A stretch of DNA of 6,721 bases, taken from DATLHO01 sp035539855 (GTDB lineage Bacteria; Bacteroidota; Ignavibacteria; OLB7). Both the position numbers and the translations under genes were made by a program. Under the pieces are notes generated by a model. That model saw only the letters and a program-made list of their open reading frames with translations, was not told where the DNA came from and searched no databases. The stretch is from positions 1-6,721 of the forward strand of contig DATLHO010000007.1 in the NCBI GenBank assembly GCA_035539855.1, written 5' to 3'. This document shows positions 1 to 5,095 of the stretch, one piece after another; position 1 is the first letter of the stretch, and each line of letters opens with the position of its first letter.

Positions 1-21
1 ACGTATTTACTACGCAGATGC

Positions 22-570
22 TCACGCCATCGACGCGGCGAGATCCCGGATCTTCAGCACCGTATTCCAGTTCCGCGCCGTCCCGCTGGTGGCGAGCTTC
101 CTCTCGATGATCGCGTTCGTGAGCTTCGACGTTCCGATGCCGTCGGGATAGGCGACGTAGAGCGTTCTGCCGACCGCCTCGATCGATTCGTTGCCGGCGA
201 TCGCGGCGCGCAGGCTCTCGACTGCTGTAGGCTTCGGCGCTTCCTTGAGAATCATCGCGACGAGGTGCGACGGATCGCTGGCGGCGAGGTCGTCGAAGGG
301 ATTCTTCGCAATCACCGCCGCCCACTCCTTCGCCGTGCGCACCATCACGTCGATGCGCGGGCCGATGCGCTCGGCGACAATCGATTCGAGCGACGCCTCG
401 ATCTCCGCTGGCCTGGCCGACGCGGCGCGCGCGACGAGGTTGCCGCTCTGCAGCAGCGTCGCCGGATCGTCGAGTCCGACCTCGAGCGCGGCGGCGCGCA
501 GGGCGGCCATGGGAACGAGATTCTTTCCGCCGACGTTGATGCCGCGAAGCAGCGCGATGATGGTCGTCAT
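22..570 (-). CDS. DUF1697 domain-containing protein
   Basis: This 182-residue protein matches the DUF1697 family in length and signature. The N-terminus reads as a short hydrophobic strand followed by LLRGINVGGKN (about residues 7-17), the family hallmark. It is followed by the LLQSGNLV-type strand (about 39-46) and a C-terminal region with the family-typical KLTNAIIERKL and TARNWNTV stretches (about 149-169). DUF1697 proteins are small, soluble and widespread in soil bacteria; no biochemical function is established, so none is assigned. The start ATG at 568-570 gives the canonical N-terminus and is preceded by a GAGAG ribosome-binding sequence five bases upstream. The gene is complete, ends 21 bases from the window edge, and is divergent from the DinB-HigA fusion gene with an 80-base gap. 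Family assignment is firm; role unknown. Confidence 0.9.
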   Translation of the reverse strand: MTTIIALLRGINVGGKNLVPMAALRAAALEVGLDDPATLLQSGNLVARAASARPAEIEASLESIVAERIGPRIDVMVRTAKEWAAVIAKNPFDDLAASDPSHLVAMILKEAPKPTAVESLRAAIAGNESIEAVGRTLYVAYPDGIGTSKLTNAIIERKLATSGTARNWNTVLKIRDLAASMA

Positions 571-615
571 GGATGCTCTCGATCGTGAAGCGTTTCGATA
601 GTCCGCGCGTGGTCA

Positions 616-644
616 TCGACGTTCTCGACGCCGCATGGTAAGTT
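616..644 (+). promoter_or_regulatory. Predicted leaderless promoter of the DinB-HigA fusion gene
   Basis: A TAAGTT hexamer at 639-644 sits exactly six bases before the ATG at 651, so positions -12 to -7 fall on the hexamer if transcription starts at the A of the start codon. A TG dinucleotide at 636-637 gives an extended -10 (TGnTAAGTT). A TCGACG at 616-621, 17 bases upstream, matches four of six positions of TTGACA. No clear Shine-Dalgarno sequence precedes the ATG, which fits a leaderless mRNA. The geometry is seen in the sequence; promoter function is inferred. Confidence 0.42.
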
Positions 645-650
645 CGGCGC

Positions 651-1487
651 ATGGATACAACAACGATCCACAACGCGCTCGTCTCGCAATACCTCGCCGC
701 GCTTGCGATGCTGCGCGAGGCGGTCACCTCGATGCCGCCATCGCTCTGGAACGACCCGTCGTTCGAGAACCGCACGTGGCGCCTGGCGTACCACGTGCTC
801 TTCTACACGCATCTCTATCTCTCGCCGTCGGTGCGCGACTTCGTCCCGTGGGAGCGCGCGATCGCCGACGCCGAGGTTGCGGGCCGTCGCGGGCATCCTC
901 CGTTCGACGTTCCCGACGTGGTCGGCGCGAACACGATCGACGAGATCCTCGAGTACATCGGAATCGTCGAAGCGATGATACCGACGGTCGTCACGGCAAC
1001 ACCGCTCGACGGCGCCTCGGGCTTCGAGTGGATTCCGCTCGAGCGGTTCGAGCTTCACCTCTTCAACATCCGCCACCTTCAGCATCACGCCGCTCAGCTC
1101 ATCGAGCGGCGACGCGCCGCGGGCGCTAGCGGCGTGGAATGGGTCGGGCGTGCGGAGCCGCACATGCTTGACGAGTCAACAACCGTGAGACAATCCCGCA
1201 CACATCAACGTCGCCCAACGACGCCGGGCGAGATCCTCGCCGAGGAGTTTCTCACCCCGATGCACATGACGCAGCGCGAGCTCGCCGAGCACATCGGCCA
1301 CGATATCAAGGTTATCAACCGGATTGTCAAGGGTCGCGCAGCCGTAACGGCGGCAATGGCCCTGAAGCTCGCAGCGACCTTCGAAACGACTCCGGAATTC
1401 TGGCTCAATGCTCAGAAGGCCGTCGACCTGTACGATGCGCGGATGCAACTCGGTGCGCTGCCACGACCGATTAGAGTGGGTCGATAG
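651..1487 (+). CDS. Fusion protein: DinB-like four-helix domain plus HigA-type HTH antitoxin domain
   Basis: The 278-residue product has two domains in one uninterrupted frame. Residues 1-170 resemble DinB-like proteins: an N-terminal helix, a WRLAYHVLFYTHLYL helix carrying His48, and a later FNIRHLQHHAAQL helix with an HxxxH pair (His142, His146). The three histidines are the expected divalent-metal ligands of this fold. After a polar linker (about 171-188), residues 189-278 form a complete HigA/VapI-type antitoxin: RPTTPGEILAEEFL, an Xre-like helix-turn-helix (TQRELAEHIG to NRIVKGRAAVT), and the family motif TPEFWLNAQKAVDL. HigA proteins bind operator DNA and neutralise HigB RNases; DinB-fold proteins are putative metal-dependent thiol transferases or stress proteins of mostly unknown substrate. 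No HigB gene lies on either side. ATG 172 (position 1164) or GTG 179 (1185) could start a separate HigA. Domain calls are firm; the role of the fusion is unknown. Confidence 0.85.
   Translation: MDTTTIHNALVSQYLAALAMLREAVTSMPPSLWNDPSFENRTWRLAYHVLFYTHLYLSPSVRDFVPWERAIADAEVAGRRGHPPFDVPDVVGANTIDEILEYIGIVEAMIPTVVTATPLDGASGFEWIPLERFELHLFNIRHLQHHAAQLIERRRAAGASGVEWVGRAEPHMLDESTTVRQSRTHQRRPTTPGEILAEEFLTPMHMTQRELAEHIGHDIKVINRIVKGRAAVTAAMALKLAATFETTPEFWLNAQKAVDLYDARMQLGALPRPIRVGR
1154..1166 (+). promoter_or_regulatory. Possible internal ribosome-binding site and start for a stand-alone HigA
   Basis: Within the DinB-HigA gene, a GGAG at 1154-1157 lies six bases before an in-frame ATG at 1164-1166, immediately after the DinB domain. 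Translation from here would give a 107-residue protein (1164-1487), the usual size of a free HigA antitoxin. The spacing suits a functional ribosome-binding site, but GC-rich coding DNA produces such four-base matches by chance, so use of this start is only a hypothesis. Confidence 0.3.
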
Positions 1488-1539
1488 TCCGCTCGGGTCT
1501 TGGATGTTCGCAACGCACTGTCGGACCCTCATTTGACCG

Positions 1540-2652
1540 TCACACCGATCGCGCCCGCGCCACGCTCACGCCCTCGACCATCCTCACCGCCGTCCCGAGA
1601 AACTCTGCCAGCTCCTCGCCCGCGCGAGCGAGCGCTCGCTCCTCGCGCGCGTCGATGCGGCGCCCGAGTGCAAGCTCGACGACGGTCTCGTGCGCGCCGT
1701 TGACGCGGCGCCATCCTCCGATCGCCAGACCGTCGATCGCCACGATGTGTGGCGCGAGTCGATCGGAGATCACATCCCTGGTCCACACGATCGCGGGATC
1801 GAGTGACGGCGCGTGATTGCGATAGGCGACGATGTGCTCGTCGAAGTTCGGCAGAAGATGCACCAGCGGCCGCGATGCACGCGCGGGCCCGGCATCGGTC
1901 GCCATCCAGTACGTGGTGCCGTCGACCGACTCGCTCGAGAGCGCACTTCCGATGAGCGCAAGTCCCTCACGGACGTCGCCGATTCGGAGGCCGGACCACC
2001 ACGCGCAATCATGAACCGTCGCAGGGCCGTGACCACGAAAGTATGCGGCGACGATCGTTGCCAGCGCCTCGTCGCGCGATCTCGTCGGCGTCGCAGGAAC
2101 GCGCTCGTCGACGAGCACGTACGTCAGGTGCGCGCCGCTGCGGGGACCGCTGCAGATGATCGCGTCGAGCTCGTTGTGCATCAGGATGTGCGCGAGTCGA
2201 TTGTCGCGCGTCGCGATGCGATTGCGCTCGAGCAACGCGCCGAGCTCCGTGCGCGTGCGGGCATTGCCGTCGCGGAGCTCGCCGATGATCAGCTTCCGGC
2301 ATCGCTTCAGCAGCGCATCGTCGAGCTCGAGCTGCCGCCGGCGGGCGGCGTCGAGCCGGTGCACGCGCGGCGCGGTCAGCGCGAGAAGCCAGCGCAGATC
2401 GCGCGGCAGCACGATGTGCCATGTCGGCCGCATCACGTGCGTGCGGATGAGCCCACCAGCATCGAGCAGCGCGTCGATCGCATCGTCGGTCGTGGGAGCG
2501 CAACGCTGCGCGATTGCCCACTTCGCGCCGGGAAGATCCTGCGATTGCGCGGCGAGCATCCACTCGACGACCTGCGTCGGATCGTCGAGGTGGTTGCCGG
2601 CGAGCCGCTGGCTGCGCAGGCGCGTGCGGGCGATGTCGAGTGACGGTCTCAG
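1540..2652 (-). CDS. AlkZ/YcaQ-like winged-helix DNA glycosylase family protein (HTH_42), CTG start
   Basis: The product, 370 residues from the proposed start, belongs to the HTH_42 winged-helix family containing the DNA glycosylases AlkZ and YcaQ (AlkX), which excise bulky alkylated bases or unhook interstrand crosslinks. The first ATG (2559) cuts off conserved sequence. Reading upstream in frame gives LDIARTRLRSQRLAG and then DDPTQVVEWMLAAQSQDLPGA, the normal family N-terminus. The only plausible initiator is CTG at 2652-2650, overlapping the upstream stop as CTGA, with a GGAGAG ribosome-binding sequence at 2661-2666 eight bases before it. Gln36-Ser-Gln38 corresponds to the catalytic Q-x-Q motif of the AlkZ branch. 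Also visible are RTHVMRPTWHIVLPRDLRWLLAL (about 69-91), LLPNFDEHIVAYR (about 265-277) and a C-terminal GWRR strand. It is the third gene of a minus-strand unit and converges on the DinB-HigA gene. Substrate specificity cannot be read from the sequence. Confidence 0.82.
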   Translation of the reverse strand: MRPSLDIARTRLRSQRLAGNHLDDPTQVVEWMLAAQSQDLPGAKWAIAQRCAPTTDDAIDALLDAGGLIRTHVMRPTWHIVLPRDLRWLLALTAPRVHRLDAARRRQLELDDALLKRCRKLIIGELRDGNARTRTELGALLERNRIATRDNRLAHILMHNELDAIICSGPRSGAHLTYVLVDERVPATPTRSRDEALATIVAAYFRGHGPATVHDCAWWSGLRIGDVREGLALIGSALSSESVDGTTYWMATDAGPARASRPLVHLLPNFDEHIVAYRNHAPSLDPAIVWTRDVISDRLAPHIVAIDGLAIGGWRRVNGAHETVVELALGRRIDAREERALARAGEELAEFLGTAVRMVEGVSVARARSV

Positions 2653-3383
2653 TGGATCTTCTCTCCGCGCTCGAGCATGGCGATCAACTGTGCGATCCGA
2701 CGCTCGCGTGTCTCGATGCGCTTCGCGGTCTGCACGCGCCAGATGACCGCGTAGCGATTGATGCGATCGAGCGTGAGGAAGAATTCCTGAGCCCGAGGGC
2801 TGGCGTCGAGCGCGCGCTGGAGTTCGTCCGGCACCTGTGCGGCGCTCACCGGGTCATAGGCCGCATCCCAGCGCCCGTCGGCCTTTGCGGCGTCGACGGC
2901 GGCGATGCCGGGAGCGCGCATGCGTCCGGCGGACTCGAGCGCGGCGACCTTCTCGCGGTTGATTTTCGACCAGAGACTCTTGCGTCCGCGGGGCGTGAAC
3001 TTCTGCAGGTATGAGTGCTCGTCGAATGTCTTCACCTGGCTGTCGATCCAGCCATAGCACAGCGCCACGTCGAGCGCCGGCACGTAGGTCAGCGACGTGT
3101 ACGGCGCCTTCTTCTTCGCGAAGCGCAGCCACACGCCAGGCGTATCGGCGTGATGCTCCGCGAGCCACGCCTCCCACGCTTGATCGTCGTCGAAGAGCAG
3201 CACGGGATAGTCCTCCGGCGACTTGCGTTCGGCACGGGGTTGCTTCTTGGGAGGCGCCTTCTTGCGGTCGGTCGGCTTCGCGTAGTCCGTCGGCTTCGCA
3301 TCGTCGGTCGGCTTCGCGGTATTCCGCGCCTTCGTGCCGGGCGTGTCTTTCGTCTTCGGAGTGGTCGAGGATTTCGCAGCCAT
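2649..3383 (-). CDS. YdeI/OmpD-associated (OmdA) family protein with basic repeat-containing N-terminal tail
   Basis: The 244-residue protein has a YdeI-family core from about residue 58: an acidic strand then W-rich helix (DDQAWEAWLAEHH), VWLRFAKKK, ALCYGWIDSQ with the family's GWID signature, the FTPRGRKSLWSKIN segment and AGRMRAPG. The C-terminal helical region (about 170-244, PDELQRALDASPRAQEFF onward, then a Trp/Arg-rich helix) is the OmdA domain. E. coli YdeI relatives are linked to antimicrobial-peptide and stress resistance, but the mechanism is unclear. Unusually, the first 55 residues are a Lys/Pro/Thr-rich low-complexity tail that includes three AKPTD-type repeats. ATG at 3383 is chosen because upstream residues are arginine-rich and read through the neighbouring gene; no good ribosome-binding sequence is visible. 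It lies 29 bases after the DUF4126 gene and overlaps the glycosylase gene by four bases, implying co-transcription. Confidence 0.85.
   Translation of the reverse strand: MAAKSSTTPKTKDTPGTKARNTAKPTDDAKPTDYAKPTDRKKAPPKKQPRAERKSPEDYPVLLFDDDQAWEAWLAEHHADTPGVWLRFAKKKAPYTSLTYVPALDVALCYGWIDSQVKTFDEHSYLQKFTPRGRKSLWSKINREKVAALESAGRMRAPGIAAVDAAKADGRWDAAYDPVSAAQVPDELQRALDASPRAQEFFLTLDRINRYAVIWRVQTAKRIETRERRIAQLIAMLERGEKIH
2661..2666 (-). promoter_or_regulatory. Shine-Dalgarno sequence supporting the CTG start of the AlkZ-like gene
   Basis: On the minus strand this reads GGAGAG, eight bases before the CTG at 2652-2650. It lies inside the last codons of the YdeI-family gene, as expected for a translationally coupled downstream gene whose start overlaps the stop codon as CTGA. 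It helps decide the start because the first in-frame ATG, at 2559, would remove about 31 conserved residues. Confidence 0.6.
3267..3320 (-). repeat. Three tandem 18-bp units coding for an AKPTD repeat
   Basis: Three adjacent 18-base units (3267-3284, 3285-3302, 3303-3320) share the core GTCGGCTTCGC on the plus strand and differ at a few positions. On the coding strand each unit encodes six residues, giving TAKPTDD, AKPTDY and AKPTDR in the N-terminal tail of the YdeI-family protein. The period is a multiple of three, so copy number can change without breaking the frame. Confidence 0.85.
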
Positions 3384-3412
3384 TGCCGATGTCGTGATTG
3401 ATGTCGCGGCTC

Positions 3413-3889
3413 TCAGCGTCGTACGGGAAGGACGATGGCTCGACCGAGCGCGATGACGAGCGCATCCTCGACGGCGCCGGCGACGCGATCGGGAAGGTAT
3501 CCACGTGAGACGACGGCGCGCCGAAGCGCCCATAGAGAGAATGCCGCCACCGCCGCCGCAACCGCTCCGACGACCGCGCCGCTCGTCACGCTCTCGTCGT
3601 GCGCGCGGTGGTAGAGCGCGCCGCAGACGGCGCCGACGGCCACGCGGCCCGCGAACGGACCGAGATCCATGCGCGACGGGACGATGGGCAGTTTGTCGAA
3701 CACGAGCTCACCGACGGCCGCGAGGCTGACGAGCCGCGCGACGCCGGGAGTGCCGGCGAGACGAAGCAGCGACACCGCTTGCGTGTCGCCTCCCTCGCGC
3801 CGGATATGATTGGCGAGAAACGCCGGAGCAGACATGCTCCGCATACCGGCAATCGCCCCAAGGGTCGCAACGCGAGCGAGACTGTTCAT
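3413..3889 (-). CDS. DUF4126 family integral membrane protein
   Basis: This is a 158-residue hydrophobic protein. Residues 4-26 contain a membrane segment with the family-like GAIAGMRSMSAPAFLA motif. Next come LVSLAAVGELVFDKLPIVPSR (about 57-77, with the GELxxDKLPxxPSR signature typical of DUF4126), a glycine/alanine-rich segment GPFAGRVAVGAVCGAL, a strongly hydrophobic stretch AVVGAVAAAVAAFSLWALR, and a C-terminal segment with EDALVIALGRAIVL. About four to five membrane passes are likely, so it should sit in the inner membrane. The family has no known function. ATG at 3889 gives the natural N-terminus; the frame stays open to 4021, but the added residues are not family-like. A GGAG lies about 12 bases upstream, a rather long spacing. 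It is the first gene of the three-gene minus-strand unit and is divergent from msrB. Confidence 0.78.
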   Translation of the reverse strand: MNSLARVATLGAIAGMRSMSAPAFLANHIRREGGDTQAVSLLRLAGTPGVARLVSLAAVGELVFDKLPIVPSRMDLGPFAGRVAVGAVCGALYHRAHDESVTSGAVVGAVAAAVAAFSLWALRRAVVSRGYLPDRVAGAVEDALVIALGRAIVLPVRR

Positions 3890-4097
3890 GCGAGGAAGAT
3901 ACTCCACAAGCGCGCCACAGCGCGTGGCTGCAGCGCCGACGTTGTTGCGGCATTGCGATCGTAACATCGGCATCGCCAACCCGCATCCGCAACGCCGACC
4001 CGCACTGTGGTCGCGCGGCAAACCGCTACATTCTGGTCATTCACCAACCGCCGGCCTGCGTTCGTCCGGCGCATCGATTCATCGAACCTCCTATCCC
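3890..4097. other. 208-base divergent intergenic region between the DUF4126 operon and msrB
   Basis: No gene is supported here. It must hold the promoter of the three-gene minus-strand unit and that of msrB. For msrB the best candidate is a TACATT at 4027-4032, about 65 bases before the ATG, without a convincing -35. For the minus strand I see no clear promoter pair. A CCTCCT at 4087-4092, five bases before the msrB ATG, is the complement of a Shine-Dalgarno sequence rather than one. Confidence 0.55.
4027..4032 (+). promoter_or_regulatory. Candidate -10 element for msrB
   Basis: TACATT in the context GCTACATTCT is the most promoter-like A/T-rich hexamer upstream of msrB. It would place the transcript start near 4039 and a leader of about 59 bases. 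No sequence close to TTGACA is found at the usual distance, so this is weak. Confidence 0.25.
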
Positions 4098-4577
4098 ATG
4101 CTCCTGAAAGTCTTCAATGCCGCCGGCGAGCTCGTCGGGCCGATCGACCTGCCGGCCGTCGTCAAATCCGACGACGAATGGCGCGCGCAGCTCACGCCCG
4201 AGCAGTTCCAGATCGCGCGCGGCAAGGGCACCGAGCGCGCGTTCTGCGGGACGCTGCTCGACAACAAGAAGAACGGCGTCTACGCCTGCATCTGCTGCTC
4301 GCTTCCGCTGTTCTCCTCGAACTCGAAGTTCGACAGCGGCACCGGTTGGCCGAGCTTCTTCCAGCCAGTCGCCGAGGAGAACGTCTCGACCCTCCGCGAC
4401 ATCAGCCACGGGATGATCCGCGTCGAGATCATCTGTTCGCGCTGTCACTGCCACCTCGGTCACGTCTTCGACGACGGGCCGGCGCCGACGGGTCAGCGCT
4501 ACTGCGTCAATTCGGAGTCGATGTACTTCGTCGACGAGTCGGCGCTTGCGACGCTCGCCGATCCCGCGGTCGCCTGA
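4098..4577 (+). CDS. msrB: Peptide-methionine (R)-S-oxide reductase MsrB
   Basis: The 159-residue enzyme reduces methionine-R-sulfoxide in proteins back to methionine, normally using thioredoxin. The SelR domain spans about residues 26-145. It shows LTPEQFQIARGKGTERAFCG, the zinc-binding pairs Cys64/Cys67 (YACICC) and Cys113/Cys116 (CSRC), SGTGWPSFFQP with the substrate-pocket Trp84, HLGHVFDDGP with His119/His122, and catalytic Cys136 in RYCVNSES. The position that is a recycling cysteine in many MsrB proteins (SGCGWPS) is Thr82 here; Cys50 in AFCG is the probable replacement. No signal peptide is visible, so it is cytoplasmic. ATG 4098 is the only reasonable start: upstream residues are not family-like, though no Shine-Dalgarno sequence is present. 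A strong hairpin follows at 4609-4646. Function is confident. Confidence 0.95.
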   Translation: MLLKVFNAAGELVGPIDLPAVVKSDDEWRAQLTPEQFQIARGKGTERAFCGTLLDNKKNGVYACICCSLPLFSSNSKFDSGTGWPSFFQPVAEENVSTLRDISHGMIRVEIICSRCHCHLGHVFDDGPAPTGQRYCVNSESMYFVDESALATLADPAVA

Positions 4578-4608
4578 TCGGTCAAGAGCGAATGCCCGCC
4601 AATCCTGC

Positions 4609-4646
4609 ACACGAGCCCTCGGCGCCGATCCGTCGAGGGCTCGTGT
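4609..4646. terminator. 13-bp perfect hairpin between convergent msrB and zinc-ribbon genes
   Basis: Positions 4609-4621 (ACACGAGCCCTCG) are perfectly complementary to 4634-4646, with a 12-base loop. The hairpin starts 32 bases after the msrB stop and ends 20 bases before the stop of the convergent zinc-ribbon gene, so it could end transcripts from both sides. Neither flank has a real run of T, so it is not a textbook intrinsic terminator. It may instead act with Rho or protect 3' ends. Confidence 0.7.
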
Positions 4647-4666
4647 CGTTGTCGCAATCCGCCGAT

Positions 4667-4927
4667 TCAGAAATCGAACAGATCGTCGAGAAACGAGTCA
4701 CGTTTCTTGTGCTTCTTCTGCTGGTATGATGCGTCGTGCGATGATCCGCGATGCTCGCGCTCGTAGCGCTTGCCTCCCTCGTAGTTCGTCTCCTCGGCTG
4801 AGCGCTCGATGATCTTGTCGAGCTCTCCGCGATCGAGCCACACGCCGCGGCACTGAGGGCAGTAGTCGATCTCGACGCCGCTGCGCTCGGACATAAGCAG
4901 GCTCACGTTACAGGCGGGACAGTTCAT
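4667..4927 (-). CDS. Zinc-ribbon protein, TFIIB-type zinc finger (zf-TFIIB family)
   Basis: The 86-residue protein begins MNCPAC and continues to a second pair in DYCPQCRGVWLDRGELDKI, so Cys3, Cys6, Cys23 and Cys26 form a four-cysteine zinc ribbon. The GVWLDRGELDKIIERS helix (28-43) is the signature of the bacterial zf-TFIIB family. The rest is a polar, charged linker with a lysine/histidine-rich patch (about 71-76) and a conserved-looking acidic/aromatic end, SFLDDLFDF, which suggests a short docking peptide. Such proteins are common and small; their role is not established, and DNA, RNA or protein binding are all possible. A GAGGAGA sequence three bases before the ATG supports the start. 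It is transcribed alone, divergent from the HXXEE-like gene and convergent with msrB. Confidence 0.9.
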   Translation of the reverse strand: MNCPACNVSLLMSERSGVEIDYCPQCRGVWLDRGELDKIIERSAEETNYEGGKRYEREHRGSSHDASYQQKKHKKRDSFLDDLFDF

Positions 4928-5083
4928 GGGTCTCCTCGATGATGAGTGGTCGGGTTTTCTCGTTGGCGTTTTCGACGGTGGCGCTGTCGTTCGAGGACTA
5001 CGCGGTCAGGCCCGTACCGGGTTTCAACCGAGCGCTGACATCACTGTGACGCCCGGCCCTGGCGGGTCCGATAGCTTGCCTGC

Positions 5084-5090
5084 GAGGTGA
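5084..5090 (+). promoter_or_regulatory. Strong Shine-Dalgarno sequence fixing the HXXEE-like gene start
   Basis: GAGGTGA lies five bases before the ATG at 5096. An in-frame GTG at 5087 is inside this element, so it would be a poor initiator. ATG 5096 is therefore preferred, three codons downstream of the longest reading. Confidence 0.65.
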
Positions 5091-5095
5091 ATATC

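Noticed and set aside
567..1163. A 198-codon minus-strand frame opposite the DinB domain
   Set aside because: Composition is charged and repetitive (Arg, Glu, Asp) without family motifs; the plus strand here encodes a recognisable DinB domain.
1488..1539. Terminator between the convergent DinB-HigA and AlkZ-like genes
   Set aside because: Only a five-base pairing (GGGTC at 1495-1499 with GACCC at 1524-1528) with a long loop is visible; too weak to call.
1813..2643. A 276-codon plus-strand frame opposite the AlkZ-like gene
   Set aside because: It is very rich in Arg, Ala and Val, matches no family, and lies fully antisense to a clear family member. Long antisense frames are expected in GC-rich DNA.
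3384..3533. Upstream extension of the YdeI-family gene to the ATG at 3533
   Set aside because: The added residues are an arginine-rich reading of the DUF4126 gene's 3' end and are unlike the family.
3810..4097. Upstream extension of msrB into the DUF4126 gene
   Set aside because: The added 96 residues have no MsrB or signal-peptide character and overlap the divergent gene; MsrB homology begins right after the ATG at 4098.
4041..4610. A 189-codon minus-strand frame opposite msrB
   Set aside because: No motifs, biased composition, and antisense to a definite enzyme gene.
5035..5077. Promoter for the HXXEE-like gene (CTGACA at 5035-5040, TAGCTT at 5072-5077)
   Set aside because: The two hexamers are 31 bases apart, and neither has a partner at normal spacing. 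A -10 at 5072 would start the transcript inside the Shine-Dalgarno sequence.
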